NCBI GenBank assembly: GCA_947579665.1
Contig: OX388346.1
Span: forward strand, 87,422,615 to 87,486,614
Length of the DNA stretch: 64,000 nt
Reading direction: 5' to 3'
Source of the DNA: Sympetrum striolatum
Lineage: Eukaryota > Arthropoda > Insecta > Odonata > Libellulidae
Shown: in pieces, positions 1-12,100 of the stretch
How positions within the stretch are numbered: the stretch's first letter is position 1
How the letters are laid out: every line of letters begins with the position of its first letter
Notes under the pieces: model-generated
The model's database searches: none
The model's input: only the letters and a program-made list of their open reading frames with translations
Told to the model about the DNA's origin: nothing
Made by a program: the position numbers and the translations under genes

Positions 1-3000
1 AAATGGAATTGCAAGAACCCAGCTACGCAAGATAAACGACGTTTATCCCATAATTTAATATGCATCGTCGTTGGACGTTCGTTTAAGTGTAATCTAAACA
101 TTTCAATTCGAAGGAATTTTGCATTCCAACGTCCCATATTCTTCTCACGGTCAGAATTTCATTTTTTTACCGTCACCAATGCCTAATGAAATAAATCAAT
201 GTCCGCTGAATGAGCTGAAATAGATAGATAGAATAGATCTTTTAGGAGAATACAAGCCGGTAGAACGAACCCTGTTTAACACTTCCAATGTTAACTCTCT
301 CTTTTTAAGGACCGCCGAAAGCCGAATGAATCCCCAGCGGTGTGTAAAAGATCTGTCAGTTTTGTCTTGGGATGGTTTCACACCAACGTGTTTGAATCGA
401 TTAAATTCTATTCCAACATCACCTGATACAAAACTATCTCTGTTTATAGATGAAAAATAACCGAGAAATTTGCACAGAACGAACTAACGGAACGAGGGAG
501 GGATGTTATAATTTAAAATTATATACAAAGAAAACAAACATCTTTTGATCGCGGTTTGTTATTTCTAAAAGGCATATTCATGGAGCCGAAAAAACCAAAT
601 TCTCATCATTTAAGGTCAAATTAAGCTCCCTTCTATGCCTAATCGTCTAGAATTTCGAGGTATGCCAACAAATTAGCAAGCTGTTTACAAAGTTCGATCT
701 ACTATAATTATTACCCATAAAGGCTAAGTGAAGATTATAACACTTAAAGATAATAAGAATAGAGCAGAAGAATACTTAGGCAATCACGACCTTAAAATTA
801 ATCAATAGAGAAAGTATTGAAACCATTAATTGAGTTTATTCCTTACTCTTATGTTGTTCCACCAATTAAGGCAACAGCTATTACATGGGTCAGTAGGACT
901 ATCTTCTATATTCAAAGGGGTGCAAATGGTGCCCAGTAAAAGACGTTTCTTAAGATAGATAATCCCTTGATGGGTGGTCCTTGCGACTACGGCCTCTCAT
1001 TACTGAAATTATATTCAGAATCCGTGTTAAATAATCTCTACTTCCTATTTATTTACGATTAGAATTGTACGACGTTATAACGGTGGATGTAATTATACAA
1101 TAATAGAAGTTGACACCATACATTTTCATAGGAATATGCTAGTCTATAAGCCGCGTTTTTCAGCACAATTTTTATGCTGAAAAAGCCTCGAGATCCATCC
1201 TCCAGGGAGGATCCCGCTTACCTGTTCTTCGGTGGAAAAAGTCAGCCGTAACCGGAAATCGGCCAACATAAATTCCTTACTTGCTCAATTAACAATTCTC
1301 CGTCAATATTCTCCTACTAACCTTCTGATGCTTCAATTACTGTTATTTTATGGTATCTATTTTTATATTGGAATTCACCAGTAGATGCTGCATTTCTCCC
1401 CCTAGGATTATAATCTATTCAATTAGTTTTCCCAGTCTTTTTGTGATAAAATTAGGTACCTCGGTTTGCATTCTGGTTGACTAATACTCGATTATATACG
1501 TATATATAATATAATTGTATAGATACCCTCAAGTTAATACACGATGACTGTTTTTCTCATGATAGCAATAAGAGGGTCCACGAGAAACGAGTTTGAATCG
1601 GAAGCCACGAATCTTTAACGGCCCGCAGACTCCCTTATTTAACGCTCTAAAATTTATCGAAGTATTAACAAAGGCTTCTCCGAAGGCTGACCACGGCCGG
1701 AGTACTCGAGGCGTACCCTCCATATTAAGAGAGCTTTTTCACGAACAAGTCACTTAACACACCTCGTCTCCTTTCTGACCATGTGCTGCCACTCTCTCTC
1801 TGCAATGGAGATTCCGAGCTGGTGGGTGGTGAGCCCAAGGACTACCAGAGAGGAATTTGGAGGAAGGGATGGGGAGGAGAGATGTAGAGATAGGGGAAGG
1901 GAATAGGGTGGGAAGGTCTCGTGAGTGAACAGTAGAGGTTAACAGATGACCACTTGGGGAAACCATATATGGGAGTGTGCCACGGAATTGCCAACGCTTT
2001 ACTGAATAACCATGAGGCGGAGATCGGTTAACATGGCGACGGTTTAATAAGAGAGAGCCGGCGAAGGACCACTGTGGTGCTTATTTCAATCGGGTTTCGA
2101 GCAGAAAGCTTATTCGCGTATCTTAGATTCTTCTGCACGAACAAGGAGGTTTCTAGGTACGCACCATCAATCATTCTTATCGATGGCGTATTTGCGATAA
2201 GAGACAAGTTGAGGAAAGTTCCAAATAACGATCGCCAAACGGTGGAGATCGATTTGGTCGAAAAATAAGGGAAAAGGCGATCAAACGTTTAAAATACTAT
2301 TCACGGATTCATTTTAAAAATGTGTTGCGTTACAAATACGTATCGAAAGGTATTCGTGAACTGAAATTAGGTTATCGGGCCCACATTTTCAGATGAATGA
2401 ATTTATTTATACTCGATGCAAGTAAGGATTTACAGCATATGCTACGAAAATACCATTCATTGCGACTCGTTGCAAACAGTAATCTCAATCTTCTTCTGGC
2501 ATTTCCGTAATAATTTTCCGTAAGTTAATGCATTCAACTCCATCTTTGCACTAAAGGAAATGGTGCACCGAGATGAAACCAAATCATATACGAAATTTCA
2601 TCTGATTAAAAAACAATCGTGACCAGATAAGCGTGTCATATTAAATAGCGCTTCAAGAAACTAACCTTAATTGAATAATAACACCGATACGAAAGATATC
2701 TACTCAACAACACTTAAATAAACCCCGACAATTTGTATACAACGATAAATCTCAGCGATGCCACGTTTTATCATCTTCATTATCATAATTTATCACCTCC
2801 GCTTGCTCCTGAACAGCTGTAACATTACTCGGAATGGATATTGACCTAATAACATTCACCATATAGCCATTGCATATTATTTTAGCAAATATGGATTATT
2901 ACATTACAATCCCAAAATGTAAATAGAGTTTGCATGAAGTATCTTAGGCACAAGTTGTTCTCACTTCACTTCCAATGCGAGCGATGGCTAAAACGAATGA

Positions 3001-3860
3001 TTCACTGATTTTCCATATCAGACAGGCTCCAACCGGTGCGTTTAGGGTTCCCAAGGCCACTTCGGCGCCCACGCACATAGGAAAGTTAGGAAGTCTTTTT
3101 TTTTCTTTAACCGTAGCTAAATCTCAACTTTCGTATCCTTTAAAAAGCACTCCCGAATCGCTCCCTCACTACCCCTTCATTACCGAAATAGACAGGAGTC
3201 AATTCGAATGTGATAACACTTTTATAACTCTCCTATCCTTCAGGTCAACGAGCATAGAGTTAACCCCAAGTGTTAAGCTTGGCGGATTTCCCGGCAGAGA
3301 GCCCCACGAGTGACTTTCACGCCAAGTAAAAACTGAGCTCTGGTGGGTTCATGGGTGGGTTGGTCGGATTGTGGAAGGAAATCCCCTCACGACTTCCTGA
3401 GGGTCTGGTCGAGAGGGTGGACCAGGAATTCCTTTCGGGGGTGCATATAAGCGGTTCCGCCGGATCGATATATTATGGGGGAGAATCAAACGTTACATTT
3501 GAAAGAAATGGGTCCGGACCTCTCTCAGGCGACCGTTCAAATAACTACAACAAGTATTCCTCTCAGTTCGTGCGAAGGTAACGCGATTCCCTTTTCTGAA
3601 GAATTTCTCACTTTCGGAAACCCGGTTTCCGCTCCTCGGAACCCAGGAAGTGCGACGGCTGTGGAAATTGAACAGAGGAAATAAGAAAATGCCCACTCCA
3701 TCCCAACTGAACTGGAGCGAAGATATAAAAGTGGAACGTTAAAAAGGAACACACGTAGAAAGAGGAAAGACATACTTAAAGAATGAATAAATTCGGGAGG
3801 AACTTTTAAGGAGGCGATAATCCCAGCTGAATATAACATTCGAAACAACTCTGGTTCTTG
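1..3860. other. Non-coding stretch, no gene recognised
   Basis: AT-rich sequence with only short chance ORFs. A more GC-rich patch at about 3040-3720 has open frames of 112 and 76 codons on the plus strand, but neither resembles a known domain and they overlap other open frames on both strands. I see no exon with convincing splice sites, no RNA gene and no transposon ends. It may be part of the large first intron of the glypican gene or intergenic DNA. Confidence 0.5.
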
Positions 3861-3863
3861 TTA

Positions 3864-4130
3864 TAATAATAATAATAAATGTTTATTCCACCCTTTTTTT
3901 ACAATAATAGATCATAAAAACACAATGTTTTGGTCTAATAGGGACCAAAAGAGAACCAAAGAAGGGGGGAATATAGGTACACCAGAGGAAAATAACCTGT
4001 ACATTACATTACATATATGTCGTTACTTTTTATTATATACTTGTAGAAGTTATAGGATAAGCTACATATCACGTCTTTTTCACACAATGCTTACTCAAGA
4101 TCGATTTGAGTACTTACAAATAGGATAACA
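3864..4130 (-). mobile_element. Possible 3' end of a non-LTR retrotransposon
   Basis: Read on the minus strand, this segment ends in an AATAAA-like motif followed by a run of ATT trinucleotides (plus-strand AATAAT repeats at about 3864-3882). That is the kind of simple-repeat tail seen at the 3' end of CR1-like LINEs. No protein-coding part is recognisable. The tail is the only evidence, and the upstream limit is a guess. Confidence 0.35.
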
Positions 4131-4848
4131 GAAACGTAAAGGGTATAGCTGTAGAAAATACGAACAACTGATCACAGAATGGATATAAATTGCCGTTTCA
4201 GTTCAGATTCAGAGTATTTGCCATGAAATTTGGTTACAACTTTTAATGATACATTCGAACCAAGAGAACGAATGGGTAAATCGTCTAACTAATGTTTAGA
4301 ATTGAATGCATAAGTTGTTACGCCGCGTATGAATAAACATGTCAGCCCTTTAAAATTGCCAAACTTTTCAAAGCGATACCTACGGCTTGGAGCATTTCCT
4401 CGGATTTTATGAATGAGAAGAGCCTAGAGCAACAGCTGATCCCTCCTGATAACTTAATGTACCTTTTATGATATACGTCGGGTGATTTTATAGAAAGCGA
4501 GAAATATAATCATATCCTATAAATCAAACGCATGGATTCCTAGGGCGGACACACCTATTCCTCAATCCTTTGCTATTTCCGTCAATTTCGACGAAAGCCT
4601 TCCCGACATATTTACATGATGAATGGCAGAAAGTGCTCACGCGGTTCGGGAAAGATTTAAAGTTATATGGCAAATACGGAATCGTTCTTTTCTTCATACT
4701 TGAAAATCTTACAATATATACAGACACTTTAACTCGATATGAGCATTTACTTAATAGGCAAGGCGCCCAATCAAAGTAGGGTAAATATACCATTGGAAAC
4801 ATATTCAATGATATCGCTTAACGAAGCAAATATCATCGCTGAGCATAG

Positions 4849-5298
4849 ATACCTTAATGTTTACGTTTTACGCAATTCTGATTTTATACTTTATGCAATG
4901 TATTGAACTACATTGTTCCTTTTTAATCTTCTTTTGTTTTAAGCGATTTTTGTACATTGAGAACAATAATTGTTAACGTGACTATGCTTATTGATGTATC
5001 ACATACTTGTACTAATTGATAGTGTATTTATATAGTTTTCATGTTTTTTTCAACTTTTAGTTATTAATATCGGTAGATTTGCAAGAGTATTTCAAACTTT
5101 CTTCTTTGTGGGTTATTTCCTGCAATGAATATATTTCTTTCTAGGGATCTCTTAGGTTTTTTACATCCACAATTTTTCTCAATCTTTCTTATACTATCTC
5201 TGTAATTTAATTATAATGTAATCGATGAATATGGGTTTGATGGAAGAAGAGACTTTTAGTCTCAATATCGCCTGAATAAAGACGTATTATTATTATAG
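4849..5298 (+). mobile_element. LINE 3' UTR, copy A (CR1-like tail family)
   Basis: This is one of three diverged copies in the window of the same non-coding sequence. The block at about 4974-5035, with TTAACGTGACT and a later TATCACATAC-like stretch, aligns well to about 19376-19435 in copy B. The 3' end carries a small hairpin, GAGACT-TTT-AGTCTC, then ATCGCC, an AATAAA signal and an ATT/TTA tail. A conserved terminal hairpin plus a simple-repeat tail is typical of CR1/L2-type LINE 3' ends, where reverse transcriptase starts. No ORF is retained, so this is a 5'-truncated insertion. The family assignment is inference. Confidence 0.6.
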
Positions 5299-6914
5299 AT
5301 TATTTGAATTAAATAAATCCTTCACTAATAAGCATTCTATGATTTCTTCCCATTCACAATACCATTTTTTCCACCTCTTTCCTTTAATATAGAAATCTCA
5401 ATCCCCGGGATCTAACCCCGTTAATTTTTCAATCATTTTCACTTCCCTTCACAGTTCAATACCCTTCATGAAAAAGAAGCATCTCCGGGGAAAAAAATAA
5501 AATGTTCGAGCCGATACCTTATCGGAAAACGATTCGAATCCTAAACCACTGTATCGAAAAGAAAGGCACGCTACATCTAACACGTTTCCGTGGAAAAGGG
5601 ACGAAATAAATTTGGGAAGGATATCATTGCCTCTCCCGCTTCGATCCGAGAAACAAAAACGCGAAAAGAGAAAAAGGGGTTTTTCCTTTTTTCGTACCTT
5701 CTAACTCATCGAGGCGTCACGATGCGAGAGCTTCAAGGGTACTCGTCGATGAGTCGTTGCCCGCGAATAAAAACTCCCTCTGGAGGTTAATATACGAACG
5801 CCCTCCCGCGCAACTAAAAGCGTCACTTACGCCACGGGGTAATCCATCGCATTTAACTGCACCCACTAAAAGCATTTTTTTCCTCTCGATATTTTTAGGC
5901 CGCCCATGAATGAAACCCTTTATGCGAATATCCAAGCAGACTCCCTCAGATCGGCCGCCCTCCGACATAAACAACTTCTGAAATATTTCGCCCGTCCCGA
6001 GGATTAGGCATGTGCAATGAGGAATGGAAAACAAACGCGCCTCGCGAGGAATTATGGGAGCGGTGTTGAATGGGGCGGATTGATAACAGTTGCGAATCTA
6101 GATGGCGCTGTGGGCGGGAATGGAGGCTGAATGACAATGAGTTGAAAGAAGCGCTTTAACGAAATGAGAGTGATTACTTAGTGAATGCGCACGAAAACAG
6201 CGGAGAGAGGAGGGGAACGAAATGCACGGCATTACGACAAAAATGGATCCGTAAGAAATGGAATGTGTAAAAAAGTAAGACGGATCGAGGAAAGATGAGC
6301 GTGCTCCACAAACCACGGGACTAGAGAGGCTGAATCGATGATGACGATCGTTCGCAGAAACTGATCGTTACGATCCGCAGAAAAAGTGCACGCCGAAGTT
6401 TCTTCTCCAAAGTAATGCATTTCTACTAGATCTCGCGATGAAGAATGGGTTTAACGTCAACGAACCTTTAAGCCACACCCTCAGATTCATTGAAAATGAA
6501 CGAAAATAAAGGATCGGAGATTAACTGGATCTGCGCTTTAAAATGAAGAGCGACTGAGATTTACCTTGTTAATGGAGAGCCTTTACGATTTTTTCCAACG
6601 TCATTAAGGGAATCTAATTTCACGGTTCACTTCTCGTGTTCAATCGAATTCGCGCAAAGTAAAATGAAATCAGAGAAAGTAGGATAATTAACAATTACAG
6701 CTTAGATTACAAGCCAGAAAGGGATAAGATACTTTGGAGTATATTTTAAGAGCCAAAATTATACTTCACAAAGGCCAACGGATATCGAAAATTGAGAGCA
6801 TTAAAATCACGCTTTCATATTATCTTTAAATGAATCCATCTTTCAGGAAAAATGAGAGAATTTTGTAAGAAATTTTCCAACTAAGCATAATTATGTCCAA
6901 TCCGCATTGGAAGA
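5299..6914. other. Non-coding stretch, no gene recognised
   Basis: Mixed composition, with a somewhat GC-richer part at 5500-6450. Overlapping short ORFs occur on both strands and none has a recognisable domain. I see no splice-bounded exon, RNA gene or transposon end. Confidence 0.5.
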
Positions 6915-6918
6915 GGAA

Positions 6919-7001
<83 letters not shown>
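6919..7001. repeat. (AT)n microsatellite
   Basis: About 80 bp of almost pure AT dinucleotide repeat with one C interruption near the left end. It continues into TTTAAATTTATAT-rich sequence on the right. The apparent ORFs through it, with alternating Tyr-Ile, are translations of the repeat. It is self-complementary and can extrude as a hairpin or cruciform. Confidence 0.97.
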
Positions 7002-7003
<2 letters not shown>

Positions 7004-8500
7004 AATTTATATATTTATATAATAAGTATACTCTTAAAAAAAACCGAGAAAACAATAAAAGATCGTAAAGTGAATGCGGAGGAAATATATACAGGAACTG
7101 AGATATCATCTAAGTACCTTTACCTGATTATAAAATTATCAGCCACAGAAGTAATACTCCCTATTTTATTTAAATTCCGATTTACAAAATCGTTACATTT
7201 ATTTCCCTACTGATGATCCAACTCTACATTTTCAAAACGGTAAATGATATCATGGACTGAAAAAGTTTTCGTCAAGCAAAATGTAAATATTCTGATTTTA
7301 TAACACAGACATATTAGTACTGAGATTGCAAAGTAACAATAAGGAGTTTCCGGAACCACTTCGAGAAACAAAAGCTCTACACATGAAGATACACATTGAT
7401 TTATGCATCGGTTAATCTTTCGGCAAATACATTAAGATGAATTACGGCGTGGTTTTCCTATTTCCTAAATTTCCTCTAACTAACCTTTTAATACATCAAC
7501 GACACGTATATTCAGCGTCCAAAACATCTTTTTTTCCGAGAGCCCCTCCACGAGGACTGCGAAAGATTTTCTGGACTGATATACAGCCTCCGGATATATA
7601 ACTTTGCCCACCGCAGATCTACATAATCGCTTGGTCCTTGAGCACAATTTACGGGGCGTTGAAAGCAAACTGGGCTTCCTATTACCCTTTCCCGCTGCAC
7701 AGGATATGTATTTTCGGAATTCTAACGCGAGATCAAAATAACCAAAAACAGAAAAGCTTAAAACCGTCTCCATAGACAACATCGAATCTGCCCCAAACAT
7801 CGCGCGAATGAACGGACAGAAAAACAAAAGGAATAATTTCCCATTCCAGAATTAGGTGGATAAAGCGGTGGATAAAGACAGCTGGAGAGAGATGAAAATA
7901 ACGGGGAATTCATGTGGGAGGGGAAAGCGAATGACAGTGGATGAATGGTTCCCGAAGTGTCCTACCGACCGCTGGCAAACGACCGCATCACAATCGTATT
8001 TTCCGAATCCGCCCACTAATACCATCAACCGCACAATATACACATCTTTATGGGAGCATAAATCGCCAAACGCGGGAAATTTACCAAGAAGACGCGATAA
8101 AGACCGTAATTTAAGCGACGACTTCATCATGGCTCGTCTCCCTAACAACGAAAAACGCCCAGTCGTTGGGAAAAAAACACAGTTTTCCCGTCCGAAATAA
8201 CAATCCCTTTTGGATACGTGATTTTTTCCGAGGACGATCGCTTTTTAAAAGCCCTCCACCCGTCGCCAGGTGCAACAGGAATGTACGAATGGTCCATCAC
8301 CTGCCCCACAATCCTCCACTAACCACCCACTCCAACAGGACGGCATGATTCGCACTGCGAGTCTTTTGACCTAATGCGAACTACGAAAACTGTAATTACG
8401 GCGCCGGGAACATTAGCCGGATGCTGCACGAAGTTAGGGTCGTAGTTGGCAACTCAAGATGAGAAGGTTTAAGGGGTAACTAGGGTGGAGTTAAGTAGGG
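7002..8500. other. Non-coding stretch, no gene recognised
   Basis: Open frames of 115 and 114 codons exist (7480-7827 minus and 7856-8200 plus), but neither has a recognisable domain and both overlap antisense frames. I found no mobile-element ends or RNA genes. Confidence 0.5.
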
Positions 8501-8639
8501 TGTCCATGAATTTCAGCAGTTCACACTGTCTACTGCCAAAACAGAAATTAAAAGTAGTAATTTATGAAATAAGCTAATATCAAAAGTAGGAAATATGAAC
8601 AATATAACGTGTAGAAATATAAAAACCGGATATTTTTTT

Positions 8640-9112
8640 GTGAAAATTGCACTTCTGTTATTTGAAAATTATCGTAAGTATCGTAAATAATCGTAAATTA
8701 TCGTCTCCATCCAATAAGGCTTGCAAGTCCTTGTCTTCAAACGTTTTCGGTGGTTTCCCACGGTCCTCGTTTCTCACGTCAAAATCACCACTTCTAAATT
8801 TTTTAAGCCACTCGAAGCACTTAGTTTTGCCAAGAGCATGTTCACCTTAGACAAGCATTCCATGCGATTCTGCAGCAGTTTTCTTCACATTATAACAGAA
8901 AACCAAAGCTGTCCGCAAATCTTAGTTTGTAGGCACAAAACTCGACATGTTTGAGGTTATAGAAAAGTATACCGATGTATGAAACTAAGGTTATTGCGTG
9001 TTGATAAACTTCGTCAGCTGTTACAGGGAGAAGATGGCGCTACTGAAGCGTCGTACGGTCTTTAAACTGATAGCGAGCACCATCTATAGGTAAATATCGG
9101 TTTCATACTTTT
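8640..9112 (-). pseudogene. Mos1-like mariner transposase, N-terminal fragment
   Basis: On the minus strand, the ATG at 8948-8946 opens a frame starting MSSFVPTN, the characteristic start of mauritiana-type mariner transposases. It continues through KKTAAESH, a Cys-Phe-Glu-Trp block and the RSGDFDV stretch of the second helix-turn-helix, then GKPP and LQALLDGDD. This is the DNA-binding half of a roughly 345-residue cut-and-paste transposase. Two in-frame stops (TAA after residue 8 and TAA near residue 34) show decay. Similarity ends near 8690-8640, so the whole DDD catalytic domain is missing. The outer end at about 9084-9112 reads, on the minus strand, GTATGAAACCGATATTT, fitting the mariner terminal repeat. 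No matching terminal repeat is seen on the other side, so the copy is 3' truncated. It cannot encode active enzyme. Confidence 0.88.
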
Positions 9113-9115
9113 ACA

Positions 9116-12100
9116 CCTATTTCACATTAAAAAACTGAGCCTGAAAAGGAATACAGCTGAAATGTATTACAATACTTTCTCGGGCCAACTATCACCTAAA
9201 ATCAGAATGTAAACAGCCTTTACTTTCATAAACACGATAAATCAGTTCCAAATTGCTAAAAGGACGCTGATCCATACAAATAGAAACTTTGTTAACGCAA
9301 ACATAGATGATTTTTCTTTGTGCCTTCGTTATATTTTATTTTGCAATTGACACACGGATTTGAAAAACTGGATCTGTGATTTTCAACTGAATAAAAGAAG
9401 GTACGAAAGAATTGGATTCGCAAAAAACCTCTGTAAACATTTATGACAAAGAAATGATCATTTGCAGAACATAAATATAAATTTCAAAGGTATAGAATCA
9501 ACGGAGTTTGTGAGAAGCATTAGCAAAATGTAAAACGTTCGTAGTCCCTTTGTGAAAACGGAGGCCAGCAGATACTTGTCAAATTTCCTCTTTGTGATGA
9601 AACGAGCTGGGGAGAGCTTTAAGGCCGAAAAATTGAGCACCTAAATATCGAAAGTGTACACTAGTTGTCTACAACAAAGAAAGCGTGGTCACTGAGCCAA
9701 AACCCGGAACGTCCCGTAACTCACACACAGTTAAAACGAAGGAAGATTTTTCCCTCATTTAACACCTTCGGGCACAACCGCGGAAGCCGCCGTCCCACGC
9801 TTCCCGCGCCCACTTCCTCATTGGGAGCAATCCCGCACCCGCCCACACATCAACTCACAAAAACATTTATGGTTGGTCCCTTTTCAGGCTTTTTATTTCG
9901 CCCCAATTCTCAAGGAATGCGTCAGGGATTGAGCAAAAAGCATTCCGCTTATTTACGGAGATTTATCGCCGCGTTAATTGCGCGGATATCAGAGAATTGG
10001 GGGATTAGTAACCTGCCTTGCGGTAGGTCCAGATTTTTTAACGCCTGATAAGTTCTTGCTACCGCGATTCCTTCCCAAACTGCTTTTTTCCGCTTTCTTA
10101 TTCCATTTCAAAGTTTTTCCTTCCTCGACTGTCTTCTGTGAAATCCCAAACTTCACTGAATTCCTTTTCTTCTTTAATTTCTAGAACCACATGCCTTTCT
10201 TCCACCTAATACCCAACATACATACAATTCTCTGAACTCAGTTCTTCTCTAAAGTAAGGGGGAAAGCTTAGGTAATTTGATCTTGTAACCATATTCAAAG
10301 ATTTCAATTTTAAACACACGATAAGAACAAAATGTGTAGACCCCTAATGTTAATATTAGCTAGGAAAGATATCACTTGATAATTTCCACTGAAATGTTTT
10401 GAGTTCAACATCCATGAAATTCTGTTAATGAAACAAGGTCTTTTATTAGTGAAGAGTTAGTTAGAATTCCATTATCTAAACCAAATGAATTTACTTCTGT
10501 GAATTACAAAGCAGTTGCAACGATCTCATTTACACCTTAACTTCACACAACTGACGGATTATCATTTTATTTAACTCTTTTTTATAGTAACCCACAAAAG
10601 GAATTGAATCTAAGGCGTGATTAAGTCCCAGCTAATTTCTTATCTTGAAAATTAATCTCGGTAATAGTATGAAATGAGAAACGGAAAAACTGCATGCTAA
10701 ATTGGGTCTAATGATCGGTAGTAAAGGAATTAGGCAGCATGAGTTAGTGCGCCATATCGGTTGTTCTATAATCCAGCAGTTGATGAAAACATCTTTGTTT
10801 TAACTTCATCAGCGAGAAGCAGGATAATTACACGTTCCGGAAAGAGCAAAATAATTACTGCGCCGCCCGCGGCTCGATTGAATCCGAAATTTCCAAAGAA
10901 AATTCGTAGCAGAGAGAACCCATCCTATAACGAGGGATGCTTTAAAGTAATTAAAAAATGTTGCTCGTCCGCAAATCTAGCCCTACAGGATGCGTGCATC
11001 TTGTAGTTCCTCGAAATTAATGAAAATCGTGACAAAGCAGAGAGTGTGACGGGTCCATCACTTCTGCCGTCAAATTCGTTTTCAGCTCCAAAATCCGTCC
11101 ACCGCATTCCTCTTTCGTAGGGTATGCAGTTGACAGCAAGAAATTAAATATAACCGCAGATTCGGATCCCAGTCAGAATTGATACCCACCACAGGACATT
11201 CGCTTCACAGCCTTCGCTTCATTAACGTCGTCTTCTATGATTACTAAAATATAATATGGGCTAGATCTCCGGCTAGTACAGAGGGGAAACCACAGAACGA
11301 TCTTGTCAGAATGCGTTCAGCCATGTTCACAGTTAAGTCAGGAGGTTTGGACCAATTCCGAGCGATTAAGCTTAGCCTCAAAGTCTTGCATAGATGTGGA
11401 GCAATCGACTTATGTATGAATAAAATTACTAGACTAGTATTTTGTCATATTCAAAATGTTGTACTGTATAAATGTATCGGAGAAAACAACTATCCTAAGA
11501 AGAAACCACTGTATAGCTATGAGAAGAAATATGCGATAGAAAACTATTCGCTAATAAAATAAAATTAAGGATTTTTTATGACAATGCAGGTACACCAAAT
11601 AACGATACGCATCATAAATATATAAATGGATACCCCATTGGTATACGACGTATTTCAAATGAATTTCTTTGCCAGGATGACTATAGATTCGTGTTACTAC
11701 ACATCTCACAAATTAAAAACGAATGTATCGAATCATTAATGTGACTAAAATCAAACCCTAACACAAATTATAAAAATAAATACGCTCATTTAGTAGGAAT
11801 ATTTATAAATCAATAAGTAAATTACATTTTATGAATCAGTAATGAGATATATTTATATGATTAACGGTACAAATCTAGGCTGAGAAACAAATACGTCCCG
11901 GAAAAACTGTTTGTTAACTTTCTAACAAAGGTTTCACTAATGAGTAAAACTGAGTTAATGAAACCGAATAACGTGTGGATTCATTTCACATCTGAAATAA
12001 GATGAGGACGCTGAGATTCGCTTTTATAGGATTTCCTCTGGTAAATTTTCCTAGACAGAAGAAGTCCTTCGGAGTCATATCTAAATTGCATGTTTCTACG

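Noticed and set aside
6891..7213. ORFs of 72 and 106 codons with alternating Tyr-Ile
   Set aside because: Translation of the (AT)n microsatellite.
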